A stretch of 64,000 nucleotides of DNA from the NCBI RefSeq assembly GCF_037975245.1, contig NC_092567.1:22385376-22449375 (forward strand), read 5' to 3'. The translations under genes were made by a program, and so were the position numbers. Positions within the stretch are counted from its first letter, which is position 1, and every line of letters begins with the position of its first letter. Positions 14,639-27,098 of this stretch are shown here, one piece after another. The DNA is from Apostichopus japonicus (lineage: Eukaryota > Echinodermata > Holothuroidea > Aspidochirotida > Stichopodidae). A model generated the notes under the pieces. That model saw nothing but the letters and a program-made list of their open reading frames with translations. It ran no database searches and was not told where the DNA came from.

Positions 14639-14938
14639 CAGGCGCGTAGCCAGGAATTTGCCAAGGGAGGGGCGAAACTGTAGATTCTGCATTGCAAACT
14701 ATCTAAGCGTAGCGCCACCATAAGTTGGCGCGAAGCGTACAAGAAAATTTTGGCTGTAAATGCCTCCCAGAACGCCGGAAATGGCACTTCCCATGCCTTG
14801 TTAGTTGCATCTTAGCATTTTCTCTTTTGAAAATACTATCGATATCATAAAAACCTTAAAAAAAATTGTCAAAAATATGCTCAAGGGGGGGGGGGGCGGC
14901 TGCCCCCTTCGCCCCCCCCCCCCTTGGCTACGCGCCTG
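14639..14938. mobile_element. hAT-like MITE, GCGTAGCC family, copy 2
   Basis: This 300-bp element starts CAGGCGCGTAGCCAGGAATT and ends GGCTACGCGCCTG. It is flanked by perfect 8-bp duplications ACGGTATG at 14631-14638 and 14939-14946. It is closely similar over its whole length to the copy at 5917-6205. The perfect target site and high similarity suggest fairly recent movement. Confidence 0.93.
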
Positions 14939-15390
14939 ACGGTATGTGCTTTGAAAATATGAAAAGAAAAGCGAAAGTAAACAAAGTCTCAGAACCAAGG
15001 GGCACTATGACATCACAAATGTAATTACCGCTAATTGAATGTACCGTTAAGTATATACTAATGGAATGAGATAATTAGGAAATAAGAAATGCACTATTCT
15101 TTAGTTGATATTATAGGGGCCTCTAATTGACCCAGGGTTCCAGGACTATATCCCCCTGTACACCCCCCCCACCCCGACTCCTCTCGCCAGGCCTGTATCC
15201 AGTGAGATTGGATCTATCGGAACATTCTAAAATACTTTGGAGATGAGTTTGACGTTGACCTAAACACAGGGTATGTGATAATCACTATGACATATACGAT
15301 AGACCACGAGGCTGTCAACTGAACCAAGATACGGCGATGGCGAACCTTGAAAATAACCCCTTCTTTTTTTTGTTCTTTGCAAGACAACGG

Positions 15391-16591
15391 GTCAATTATT
15401 AATGCACTAGCATATTAAAAGGTTGTATTCCTCCCCGTCCATTCCTTCTCTCCCTCCTTCCCGAAGGATCAATCCCCTCCCTTACCCCCTACCCCTCACC
15501 TACCCCCCCCCCGTGACCATGCTCGGCCGACTAAATCAAATGTATTGAGTCGACTATAGCTTTCTTGCGTTCTTGTGGCGACTGAATAAGCATGCAATTA
15601 TTAATGCAATAGCACATTAAAATGTTGTATTCCTTCCCGTCCATTCCCTCTCTCCCTCCTTCCCGAAAGATCAATCCCCTCACCTACCCCCCCCCCCGTA
15701 TCCCTCCCCTCCCCCCCTGTGACCATGCTCGGCCGACTCAATCAAATGTATTGAGTCGACTATAGCTTTCTTGCGTACTTGTGGCGACTGAATAAGCATG
15801 CAATTATTAATGCAATAGCACATTAAAAGGTTGTATTCCTCCCCGTCCATTCCCTCTCCCGAAGGATCAATCTCCTCCCCTACCCCCGCCCCCACTCCCT
15901 CCCCCGTGACCATGCTCGGCCGACTAAATCAAATGTATTGAGTCGACTATAGCTTTCTTGCGTACTTGTGGCGACTGAATAAGCATGCAATTATTAATGC
16001 AATAGCACATTAAAAGGTTGTATTCCTCCCCGTCCATTCCCTCTCCCGAAGGATCAATCTCCTCCCCTACCCCCGCCCCCACTCCCTCCCCCGTGACCAT
16101 GCTCGGCCGACTAAATCAAATGTATTGAGTCGACTATAGCTTTCTTGCGTACTTGTAGCGACTGAATAAGCATGCAATTATTAATGCAATAGCACATTAA
16201 AAGGTTGTATTCCTCCCCGTCCATTCCCTCTCCCGAAGGATCAATCTCCTCCCCTACCCCCGCCCCCACTCCCTCCCCCGTGACCATGCTCGGCCGACTA
16301 AATCAAATGTATTGAGTCGACTATAGCTTTCTTGCGTACGAGCGTACTTGTAGCGACTGAATAAGCATGCAATTATTAATGCAATAGCACATTAAAAGGT
16401 TGTTTTCCTCCCCATCTATTTCCTTCTCTCCCTCCTTCCCGAAGGATCAATACACTCCCCTACCTCCCTGCCCCTCCCCTACCCCCCCCCCCCCCGTGAC
16501 CATGCTCGGTCGACTAAATTAAATGTGATGAGTCGACTATATAGCTTTCTTGCGTACGTGCGTACTTGTGGCGACTGAATAAGCATGCAAT
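15391..16591. repeat. Satellite array, six units of ~187-207 bp
   Basis: Units start near 15421, 15622, 15829, 16016, 16203 and 16399. The preceding 30 bases are a partial unit. Each unit joins a C-rich pyrimidine block of about 85 bases (CCTCCCCGTCCATTCCCTCT-like, ending CGTGACCATGCTCGGCC) to an AT-richer block with GAGTCGACTATAGC and AAGCATGCAATTATTAATGC. The two central units are almost identical and the outer ones diverge, as expected for homogenisation by unequal exchange. Confidence 0.95.
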
Positions 16592-17345
16592 TCACTTGTG
16601 TTTCCGCGAAATCAGCATTACGTCATGCACGATCAGAGTATTGTGAGCCAAAGCTCTATAATAGAGGGCAACTTTTCTAAAATCAAAGCTGTCCTTACTA
16701 AAGCAATCTTTTATGCTTATTTTTTTCCAAGAGCAAAGGTCAACGAAAAAAATATAATAAGGGGGCGGCATTCAAAATTCGTTCTAAATTTTCCCGCCAA
16801 CAAAGTGAATTATGTAAGGCGTTTTGGAAGATTTTTTTCTTCGCCGGTCGTTGTTAGGCAGGCGTTTGCATTGAGTTCTCGATGCACGTAACGAAAATAA
16901 GTTGAATATGGTTATTCCCTTTTATATTTAATACCAAATCGAGGACAGACTTAAACTAAGGAAAGTTAGATGAACTGTTTCATAATTCCATGTTCTTAAC
17001 GAATGTGCTTTAAATGATAGCACATGATGAAATAAATGTCTTTCTTCAGGACCGAAGGTTGATGAGGTATATGTGTGGAGGGGTGGGGTGGAGGAATCGT
17101 TTGTTTGCGTTGAATATGATGTTCGGACAACAACAAATACTTTTCCAATTTTATAAAATTTGGATATAATATATTATAAATATCTCATACTATTGGTAAA
17201 TTTGCTCTCATTTTGGTAAAGTGCAAAACGATATTTCCTAGTGGCATTTGTTAAAATTTAGATTGCTACTATGCACAACATTTCCGGGCACCGATAAGGA
17301 AATATTGGGTACTTGCTTGGATAAAAAGCGTTGTGGATAACTCAC
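16592..17345. other. Non-coding stretch after satellite
   Basis: A 97-codon plus-strand open frame at 16598-16891 has no recognised domain or splice context. It probably is a chance frame, although its AATTTTCCCGCC segment is more GC-rich than its surroundings. Nothing else is supported. Confidence 0.4.
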
Positions 17346-17480
17346 CTTGTTCCGGACTAGCGCCCTCTAATTCTCTTTTCCGCGTTGATGTGGTGGCGTT
17401 TGATGAGTTATGTTTAGATTGGTCCCGGTTTGTCTGTGGTAAGTTTTGTACCTTTGTAGATTCTTTGTTCTTTGTATTAC
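17346..17480 (-). CDS. Candidate internal exon, likely same gene as 31960-33109
   Basis: On the minus strand a strong acceptor (a T-rich tract ending CTCTGCAAAG) precedes base 17480 and a consensus donor (ACAAG then GTGAGT) follows base 17346. The 135-nt interval is open in phase 1 at both ends and encodes 45 codons of hydrophilic sequence: Asn, Ser, Thr and Lys rich, with TSTRKRELEGASPEQ at its end. The gene upstream at 31960 also ends in phase 1, so the join preserves frame through a Gly codon. It could equally be an exon of an unseen gene or a chance combination. No domain is recognised. Confidence 0.45.
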
Positions 17481-17639
17481 CTTTGCAGAGAAATAAAACA
17501 AAAAACCCGGTTGGAAATTGATTAGTACGTCTGGAGAAGGAATATATATATATATATAGATCACATATGTATATCACGTATAAGTTCATATATACACAAT
17601 CCTAAATTTTCAGATCTCAAACCATATATGTGATGTTAT

Positions 17640-17740
17640 GCTTGATACAGTAATGAGTGAACAACCTTCCCGGGCCTCCCGCTTTAAATGCGGACACCAT
17701 AACCACTAGGTTATGGATGCTGATTGTATGTCCAGAGGTT
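17640..17740 (-). mobile_element. Degenerate tRNA-derived SINE piece
   Basis: On the minus strand a typical SINE-type tRNA head is visible: CCTAGTGGTTATGG as A box, then GTCCGCATTTAAAGCGGGAG, where GTCCGC and GCGGGAG pair as an anticodon arm, and CCCGGG. The B box that should follow is degenerate. Flanking text resembles the tail of the piece at 17940-18052 (ACTCATTAC then a TATCAA-type word). Confidence 0.5.
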
Positions 17741-17939
17741 CGAAACCGGTAAGGAAGGTCGTAATTCCACTGTAGGCGTTCGTCACCTGTATCGAACAAT
17801 ACTAGTTCTGTCTTTGGTGACATATTTGCCTTACACTAGAGATCAAACATGATTCTAACCAAGTCGAAGACATTTGTGAATCCTAAGGCCAGATCTCGAA
17901 AGAGATACTTTGAACATATATACTTTATGTTAATGAAAT

Positions 17940-18052
17940 GGAGGTACACGACAAAGGCAAATGAATATATAAAATTGATATCGTAATGAGTTGGAAAATC
18001 AAGAACAGTGACAAAACTTCCAGCCTCCACCGGGATTCGAACCCCGGAATAT
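17940..18052 (-). mobile_element. tRNA-derived SINE piece (B box and tail)
   Basis: On the minus strand CCGGGGTTCGAATCCCGG, a perfect T-arm with B box, is followed by a tail ending near a block shared with 17640-17700. The 5' head seems to be replaced by the TA array that begins at 18047. Confidence 0.5.
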
Positions 18053-18054
18053 AC

Positions 18055-18100
<46 letters not shown>

Positions 18101-18104
18101 TATA
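18047..18104. repeat. (TA)n microsatellite
   Basis: Alternating TA with a few ATAC interruptions, directly abutting the SINE T-arm. Confidence 0.9.
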
Positions 18105-18934
18105 AAACAAACAAACACACAAACAGGCAGAGACAGAAACAAAAACAAAATCATCTCACTTGAAACTTGTCCATGTCTATATTCATGGAATTGTTTCTGA
18201 GAGGGACTTTTGGGAGGTACAAATTCCCTGGCAAAGTAATAAAGTTTCGTATTTCATTTCAAAATTCCGGATATGCTTTATTTTGTTGGAAGTACGAGGT
18301 TTCAAAAACCCACCCCTATGTAAATGGAGAGTCACATGTTGGAATAACATGTAGGCGACAACTCAAATAACTGATATCACGTAGAATAAACATTTTGTTT
18401 ACTCAAAACATAATCTTTTTGTGTTTTTGAATGGTTGTCATAATATTAACACAAATAATATTGTAGATGTATTATGAAATGTCATTCCCTCCTTTTTCAA
18501 GCAAAAAAATTAGAAAGAAAAACATCTGTTTGGTTAGATCAATTTGTAGGGTCTCTATGTACTATGCATTTCGTTCTCTTTCAGATTATTTCCTATTGCG
18601 TGCAATGTAAAGGAGAGTGACGTGCCAAGGGTGTGGGTGAGGAGGGGTTGGGTTGGTTTAGAGACGCAGTGTCTTCTGGCACGCGAACATGCATTGCACA
18701 AAATATACTGTTCGTTTGCTACCATAGTGTGTTTGTTAGTGTCGCTAGTTCACAACAGACGCTTAAAAGAGATACATCTATACAACCGGCAACAGTGACA
18801 TGCGCATAATGAGCGGGGAATGGGAGGGGCGTCAGTTGAAGAAAAACCGTTCATTCTCGTGATTTTTTTCCCCCTTCAAATTTTTTTTTTTGAACAACCA
18901 TCACCCCATTAGACCTAATTATAGACCTTATTAA
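18105..18934. other. Non-coding stretch
   Basis: No gene is supported. Short open frames at 18160-18370 lack splice context or recognisable motifs. Confidence 0.45.
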
Positions 18935-19212
18935 CAGGCGCGTAGCGAGGAATTTGCCAAGGGAGGGGCGAACCTGTAGGCAAACTATCAAAGCCGTAGA
19001 ATGGCATTGAAACTATCTAAGCGTAGCTACGCGTACAAGAAAATTTTGGCTGAAAATGCCTCCCAGATCGCTGGAAATGGCACTTCCCAGGCCTTGTAAG
19101 TTGCATCTAAGCTTGAAATTACTAGCGATATCATAAAGACATACAAAAAATATGCTCAAGGGGGGGGGGCGGTCGCCCCCTTCGCCCCCCCCCCCTCTTG
19201 GCTACGCGCCTG
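18935..19212. mobile_element. hAT-like MITE, GCGTAGCC family, copy 3
   Basis: It starts CAGGCGCGTAGCGAGGAATT and ends CTTGGCTACGCGCCTG. It is flanked by perfect 8-bp duplications CTTATTAA at 18927-18934 and 19213-19220. Compared with copies 1 and 2 it has a rearranged segment after the first 45 bases and a short internal deletion. Confidence 0.92.
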
Positions 19213-21059
19213 CTTATTAATAGTTTCAATATCCCTCAGATTTCGACATTTCATATCTCAAACTTTTTTTTTTCTTTCTGGGAGAGGACCTCAAGACACC
19301 CCTACTAGGAGCCGCATCTAGGACCCACAGCCACACACCCCTTTTGTAAAAGTTTTGATACGCCTATAGCCCGTCCATAAACGTTCATGCCCCTTACCGA
19401 AATATGTCTTTATGTCAAAAAACATGCACGTCCTGATAACATTTGTATTGGTGGAAATACACATTTTGATTAAAATTTGATGAGGCATTTGATAACAGCA
19501 GAGTTAGTGCTGTCATTATATGGACATTGGGTCGCAAAGAATAGTGTGTTAATGATAAGGAAATTAAGACGCTTGAAGACTATCTGATACTATGAAAACA
19601 CATTGGAGACCACATACTATTATCCACTTCCTGCAGTAACGAAGGGTTTATCTGGCGAAATATAGTTTACATTCAAACAAACATATCCATAGCGATATGC
19701 AAAACAAAATGCGGTTTTCACCTAACAGAGAAAGAAACATTTTCCTCTCTTCTATATAACTTGTCACATTATCTGCCAGCGGAATACCCCTTTAAGATGG
19801 TTTCATCTCCTAATAGGAACATTACGTCACAAAGCAACAAAGTGGTTACCCTCTGACATGATTTTTGAACCGGGATAATCATGGATAATCATGGTCAAGT
19901 AGATTTATCTTAGCTTTTTGGCGGAATTTCATTCACCGCAAGAATCCATATATATTCGATAAGGTAATGGCTATAACGCCTTAATTGGGATAATTCCCTT
20001 TCATATTCCTCTTGATTTTTTATAAAGCAACGAAGGCTAGCCCGAGTTTATACACATCTGCTACTTATTCTACCGAAAATGATTGCTCTTTATTCCATAT
20101 TCCATTTGTCTATATATCATCCATCTTGGATCCCAAAGAAGAAGTGAATGCATATTCATGAGGTGAGGGATGCTGTGACGTCAGAGTATACGTCGACGGT
20201 TAATGGTACACATTGCCAATTATATCACAATTCAAAAGATAATTAATAAAGAAACATGAATAAACATTAAGTTATATAAAGCTGTTTTGACTTGCAGAAA
20301 GCATTTAGAGAATTTCTTTTTTTCCCTTTTTTTCCCTTTTTTTCTTGAGATGTGGTGATGACTTATTTTAAGTGTGGAATAGTTTTGCCTTACCAATAAA
20401 GTGCCAACAAATTGTCTGTCACCGGAATTGCTGATTAGCCAATCCGCACTGCTTAATTTTTATACTTACATTCATAATTAATGCTCATGTCTACCGCCTC
20501 AAGAATCTGGACAAAATTTATAATATCTTTCCGAAAAGCAAACGCCCCCATATTTCAACAATTATTTTAACTCGGAGGAAATCTTTCCAAGAATATACTG
20601 GGAATTTCCCTTAACCCACGTACTGTAAAATCATACACCGGCCAGAAGTTGGTGACAGTTGGTCATAAAAGAAATGAAGAAATATTATTCTCCGTGGGTG
20701 GTAAGCTATTTAGACCTGACCTTAATTAATTAGATATAATAAAAACAATCATAATAATAGAAATAAAAGTACTTTATTCTGAAAACAACCTTCTAAGATT
20801 CACGTGATGTAGCTACTAAATATAAAGACACTTTCATATTATTCCACTTGAGAGAAACACGGGGAATTTCCGGAATCACAAGACTCCACACACAAAAAAA
20901 AAACTCCTTCCTAGAAATAATTTAGTTTATAACTAAATTTATAATACTGCGATATTTAGCAGTTTATAATACTGCGATATTTATTTAAAATTGTCTCGAA
21001 AGAAGAAAAATGATTTTCTTACTTGGGACTTTATTTGCGATGTTCATCAGATATATGGC
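19213..21059. other. Non-coding stretch
   Basis: No coding exon is seen. A perfect CRE-like TGACGTCA occurs near 20176 inside an otherwise AT-rich segment. A short duplicated phrase (ATAATACTGCGATATTTA) occurs twice near 20940-20980. Confidence 0.45.
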
Positions 21060-21541
21060 ATGTAGACCCCCCCCCTCTCCCCATCCCACCCCACCCCGCA
21101 ACCGAACCCATTCTCTAATGCTTTCCCTTTATAACTCCAGGAAGTAGACCTCAGTAAGTGATCTGCGATTGCATCATGGTAACTACTCGTTAGAAGCTCA
21201 TTGGCTGATACGTTTGGAATATTCGTTTGGATGTCAATGTCGATCAAAATGTAACTCTTTTCAACAAATGGTTGATTGTCTGCTGTGGATACATGATTGC
21301 AAATAATAAATAGAAAAAACAAAAGACATTTCTAATCAGTTGCCCTGGTGACATCATGCACTGCGCTGTTGCCAAATGCATTGACAAAATATCACTTAAT
21401 TAAAAAAATTCTTTTTTTTTTAAATCATTTTTTCGCCACCACCGAATCCTATGAGGAGTTGGTTTTTACGTATACGGTGCAGAAAATTCCCAAAGGTTTG
21501 CTAGATATCAACATTTTCACCACCGGAATATCCCTTTGATG
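21060..21541. mobile_element. Dispersed repeat, copy related to 46577-47166
   Basis: Several blocks align by eye with the repeat at 46.6-47.2 kb: the TCCAGGAAGT(A/G)GACC word, a TGCCAAATGCA..ACAAAATA block, and an end of the form GAATATCCCTTTGATG. The related end in the other copy is GAATATCCTTTTAATC. The order and spacing are kept, so this is one diverged element family. Coding capacity and superfamily are unknown. Confidence 0.55.
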
Positions 21542-22312
21542 TTTTTTTTTTCTTTTCTTCTTTTGCTATTAAAATTACATAAGCCATTTCATAAAGCCAA
21601 TTGCGTATGTACAAACGTACTCTTACTTCCGGGTCAGGTCAACTAAAACACAAACACTATCAGGTAAGTATTGAATTTTTTTTTTCACACACATACTGCC
21701 ACCTTGGGGGAAAACAGACATGTGCTACTATAGGTTGTTTTTAATATATATATATATATTTTTTTTCAACTTCGGTTATTAAGTTTTTGCATGACTTCAT
21801 ATAGTCAAGCTGTCCAGACAATAAGTAACTTTTGATATTCCCATCCACTTCTATTTTCAGAGTTGAAGCGGTGTCACTGAAACTCATTAAAGTCTGCTAC
21901 ACATCAGTTATTTAGTTCAAACTTTTGGTTTCTTTGTCTGATATTCTGATAAATAAACATAACGTATTTATATATGAAGCCTATAGAACGAAAAGGTGGG
22001 GGGGGGGGGGTGTTGGGTGTTTGCTTATCTTATAGGAGAATTGTTATATTAACTTAAAACCACCAGTTGCCCCTTTTCACTTTTCCCGCTGCCTATACTC
22101 TGCGGAATAATAGTTGTCTATATTGCAGATCAGAGGCGTGCACATATTTTTCTAAAATCATGACGAGTGATTTTTAGATATAGGGTCTGAACCTACATGG
22201 AAGGGGTCAAGGCAAATGAGTAAATAGTTAAATGGGGTGTAGGGCTGTGGTCTTCGAAGCCATCTCCCGTGAAGGGGAAGACTAAGGGTCCTTCCGCAGG
22301 AATATTATATAG

Positions 22313-22503
<191 letters not shown>

Positions 22504-24166
22504 TCGAAAACAGCGGTATATATATATCATAACATATATCATGAATTAATATGACTTAAAATCAATATCACCCGCTGTTTTCGATAACATTTATATACCT
22601 TTCTTCATAGCGGGAAAATAGCTATAGCATGACATCATAGTTTTCAATTCTTAAAGACATGTGGCGTCTCATTTTTACGTCGTTATTTGACTTAAATTCT
22701 ATTGTAGACGACATGAAAATTAAAAAAAAAAATTGATACATTTAAAAGAGTAGGTAGGCCTATCAGTGTATTTCGTTAGTGACCTCTTCACTCTGTGATC
22801 CTTTTTTTTAAGACAAAGAAGATCCGCTTACGAAGGAATAAAATGAACAAGCTATCAATTAAGTTTGAAGACAGAAGTCCTGTTGCTTATATACATATGC
22901 TAATTCATCATTTCCTTCCCTGTTTAGATGAGAAAATAAAAGAGAGCCTATTTTTCTAACACGTTCTCACGATCACCTGGCGAACTTGGCTACTTCTACT
23001 ACTTCAAGTTCTTCCTCATTAAATTAATAAACCGAAGGTAACAAAGACATGTTCATTTCAAAGCCGTAAAGTCAAACTAAAATAAACACAACAAAGAAAT
23101 TTACTTCATTGCCAATACAAACATGTCAACCTTTATAGTAAAGTATTCTATTTTGGCAAAGATGACATCTTATATTGTCATGTACGTTTCTTGTTTTTAA
23201 ATATCTCCAATCTCCCCCCACCCCCCACCCCACCCACCAGTCCTCAACCCTTCGCCTGTTCACCCGACCCTCAAACAAAAATGATCGTGAAGTAAAGACA
23301 TGATAAAGAAATATAATGTTTCCCTTTGCACATGCGCACATAACATATTCATATTATGTAAGAGGTTAAACTGTGTTATCGGACATGACAAAAGGGCAGT
23401 CTAACTAAGAGCATGTCTTTGTTTAAGTATATATGAAATATTTCAAACTTGTTTTTTTTAATTTATTTTTTATTATTTAGAAAAATATTGACTTGGGATT
23501 GAATATAGTTTGACAGCAGGAAATCATCTCAATTTCAGGGTTTTTGCTGAGAATTTCAAGTATTTGCTATATTTTAATCTCTTTTAGTCGAAAACAGACT
23601 TTGTTTCTTTATGCTTTTTTCTTGAATCATTTCGTTTTCATTAAAAACAGAGCGATTATTTACACAAATGTTTAGATGATACAATTTCTTGAAAATCAAC
23701 ACACGTAATTAGCTTAAAAGAAACAACAGCTATACTTCGAAAGGAGTCATTTGAATTGTATTTGGAACGACCTACATTCGCTCTCGTTTCTTCTTTCCAC
23801 GTAAAAGTTTCCACCTCAAGGTCAAAATGAAAGTTTTATTATCAATATAGTCCAGGCATCTAGTTTCGCTGTTCATCTTCCGTTGCATGTGTTAAAATAA
23901 CGTTTTTAATAAAACACAAAGGATGAATATACTCGTAATAGGATGGTAGTATAATACCTCAAAGCACACAGTGTTTCCTAACGTTTACAAACTTCACATA
24001 TCTTGCCAAACCAAGGCGTGAAATATTTTAAATTTCAAATTTAATTTCACCATAAGCAGGTGCGTACTTTCTTTTTTTGTGCCATGCAAAAAGAGTATAG
24101 TTCAGAGTTATGTCCACTTGTACAATATCTTCTTTTCATTTCTATGCTTACAGCTGTAAAACTAAT
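22504..24166. other. Non-coding AT-rich stretch
   Basis: No gene is supported. The 71-codon minus-strand frame at 23126-23341 runs through a C-rich tract and has no recognisable motif. Confidence 0.45.
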
Positions 24167-24526
24167 GTTCATTCATACTTAGTAAAGATTCCTAAATCCT
24201 ATTGGTCCATTCAGGTCAGCTGACCGTGGTTAATCCTGTGAGTAACGCACGGTAAACTTACGGGGCATCACTTTAATAAATCTTTGGTTATATGTAACCA
24301 AAAATGTTTTGTTTTATGATTTTTCCCCCACACAAATGGTAGTGTATGAATGAACGGGGTTAATCAACGGTCTAGCGTGCGTTACTCACATGATTAATGC
24401 ACTCCGGGTGTTATTGCTATCGCTGGATGCACTCGGGCTCCGCCCTCGTGCATCGCTTGCATTATCCCCCGATCGTGCATTAATCCTGTGAGTAACGCAC
24501 GCTAGACCGTTGATTAACCTCTTATT
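24167..24526 (-). mobile_element. Composite fold-back repeat element, copy 2 (inverted)
   Basis: This is the reverse complement of the unit at 2045-2403, nearly the same length (360 versus 359) with only scattered differences. The 162-bp palindrome lies at 24358-24519. The two copies face in opposite directions 22 kb apart. A 20-bp minisatellite starts about 50 bases to the right. Confidence 0.78.
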
Positions 24527-24569
24527 GTCGTAAACAATGTACACTACACCGCGACTGAACGCTCGGAAC

Positions 24570-24900
24570 GCAGTGCACTGTACCGAAATACAATGCATAT
24601 TGTACCGGAATACAATGCAGAATTGTACCGGAATACAATGCATTGTTCCAAAATGCAATGCATTGTTCCAAAATGCAATGCATTGTTCCAAAATGCAATG
24701 CATTGTTCCGGAATGCAATGCATTGTATCGGAATACAATGCACTGTGCCGGATTGCAGTGCAGTCTATTTCGAAAGGAAATGCAGCGACTGAAGTACAAT
24801 ACTGTGCGCCGAAAATGCATTGAACCAAAGTGTAACGCACTGTGTCGAAATATACGGTAATGCATGACACCGACAAACAACGCACTGCACCGAAATACAA
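24570..24900. repeat. 20-bp minisatellite, AATGCATTGTTCCAAAATGC type
   Basis: Three or four perfect 20-bp units at 24640-24720 are flanked by progressively diverged units on both sides. The unit contains the palindrome-like AATGCAATGCATT. Because 20 is not a multiple of 3 and the unit has no stop in several frames, frames of 73 to 169 codons open across it on both strands. These are not genes. Confidence 0.9.
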
Positions 24901-26048
24901 TTCAATGGTACATACTATGAATTTGGTGGGATGCATTGTGAAGTGTGCCCAAACGCAATTCAGCCTACCGGAGTACATTACCGTGTAATGTGAAGTTGAG
25001 GGAAGGTAAATGGAAGTGACGGCGAAAAGAAAAGGGGGAAAAAATAAAAACAAATGTAAAAGAAGCTGAATGCAAGGTAGAGCAACAGACCTGCAGTGTT
25101 GTGCACCGAAATATTATGTTATAGAGCGCAAGTCATTTCATGGTATTCAACGCAACGAAATGTCTCCATTAACTAGGAGGGGGAGACTCATGTGAGTGCC
25201 AATAAATATAATAACAATAATAATAATAATTACTTTTATTTACGCTTCAATTAAAAGGAATACAATCAAAGACAATGAGAAGGAAAAAGCATTGTTGTAA
25301 TTTCATCTTTCCTTTCCCGTAGATTTGAAATTGTAATCTTCTTCTTTATTTATTTTGCCAAAAGAAGGGGTAAAATAAGAAGCTTCCATTCGGAGGGCAG
25401 CACATCGATAATCAGTTTTTATCATAGTTCCTTGTTGCTATGTAAACAAAGACTTCGTGCTTCTTGATTGAAGGATCGTCCATGCACAACAAGTTATTTA
25501 CATCTTAACCCAGATAGAGAGAGCTAGGAAAATAAAACAACCTTACGAATAAGATAAAAAACTTAAAAGATAACGTCGCGGGGGAAAACAATATAACACA
25601 GAATAACCTATAGTCAAAAGGGATATGACAAATGTGGTAACGTAGCGTGGTATATAAAATTCGGTTAATCCATTTTCCAGATGAAAGAACCACCACACAG
25701 CGTATTTAGTTTAATGATAATGTATTTATGTTTCCTGTTAACTGATATTTCTTTTTATATTCTCGTTCCCCCATCTCTCCCCCCCCCCCTCTATATTATC
25801 AAAAGTCAATTATTTGTTTATATTAAGACAGATCATGAAAGACGAATGACCGGACATAATTATGATAAAATTTGTTACAACTCTTTAACAAGGCGGAAAC
25901 AAAGGATTAAACAAGACACGAGTGACGTTTTTCTTCTTTTCTTGGGGCGGTCTTTTCTTACTGATATAAATTTATAGTCTTATTATTAAAAAATAATTCC
26001 ATCAGAAAACACGATGTTAAGTTAAAGTAAACATTGGAAACGAAACAA
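24901..26048. other. Non-coding stretch
   Basis: No gene is supported. A 98-codon plus-strand frame at 25681-25977 has no motif and runs through a C tract. Confidence 0.45.
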
Positions 26049-26252
<204 letters not shown>

Positions 26253-26748
26253 GTCACTTAAATTAACCAGATAACCACTAACCACGTGTCTTTGCAAACC
26301 ACGTGACAACGTAAACATGTAATGATGTATATAGGCCTCTATATATGTCGTATCAATTACTCAGCGATTTTATCTAAGCTGAACTTTGGACTTTTTTACT
26401 GATCGAGTGGAAAATCTGCTGATATCTAGAAATGAACAAGATTTCAAAACGCAATCTGCTTTATTTTAAAATTTCGTGGAAAATCTTCAAGCTATAGACA
26501 ACATTTTGATTCTTAGAACTTTTAGCAAATATCATTTAGAAGGATTCCCTTTTACATGATTTGTAATTATCTTGTCAATATTTCAAGGGGTAGTTGTGTA
26601 CCTTGGGTGGATCGTTCAGTGTGTTTAGCCGTCTAGTGATTAATGTTTCGCGGAATCACTGTCTGCTTCCTTGTAATAACCCAGTTGGAATGTGATACTA
26701 TAAAATTGTCTCAATTTTATTTGAAAGAACAGAGTGCAATTCCATCAC

Positions 26749-27098
26749 CAGACTCTTAGCCAGGAGGGGCAGCAATAATTGTATCCTCTTTTATCGCGGG
26801 GAAGGGGGGGGGGCAAATAAAAAACGTGTGTCACCATTCACCAAGCTATAAATTCTGCTATATGATAAGCTATGAACCAAAGTCTATAATCTCGTAGATT
26901 CTAAGTTTGTTTTTTTACTAGTTTGTACGGAGGGCATTATTAGTACGGTACTGTGCATGTACCATCGATGCAAATAAAATATTGGGAAACACAGTTATCC
27001 CAAAGGGCTGTTTGGTGTGGGGGGGGGGGACAAACGAGGGCACGTTTGTCTGCACATGGGCACGCTACTTCCCGTGCCCCTGCCTGGCTACGGGCCCG
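26749..27098. mobile_element. Probable decayed hAT-like MITE
   Basis: The left end reads CAGACTCTTAGCCAGGAGGG and the right end CCCTGCCTGGCTACGGGCCC, inverted versions of the GCGTAGCC-family termini with mutations. Flanking octamers TCCATCAC (26741-26748) and TTCATCAA (27099-27106) match at six of eight positions. A G/C homopolymer core is present, as in the other copies. Confidence 0.5.

Noticed and set aside
14530-14787. 85-codon minus frame
   Set aside because: It lies across a hAT-like MITE. Similar frames recur in other copies and have no transposase features.
24386-25053. Overlapping frames of 107-169 codons on both strands
   Set aside because: They exist because the 20-bp minisatellite lacks stops. 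No splice or start context.
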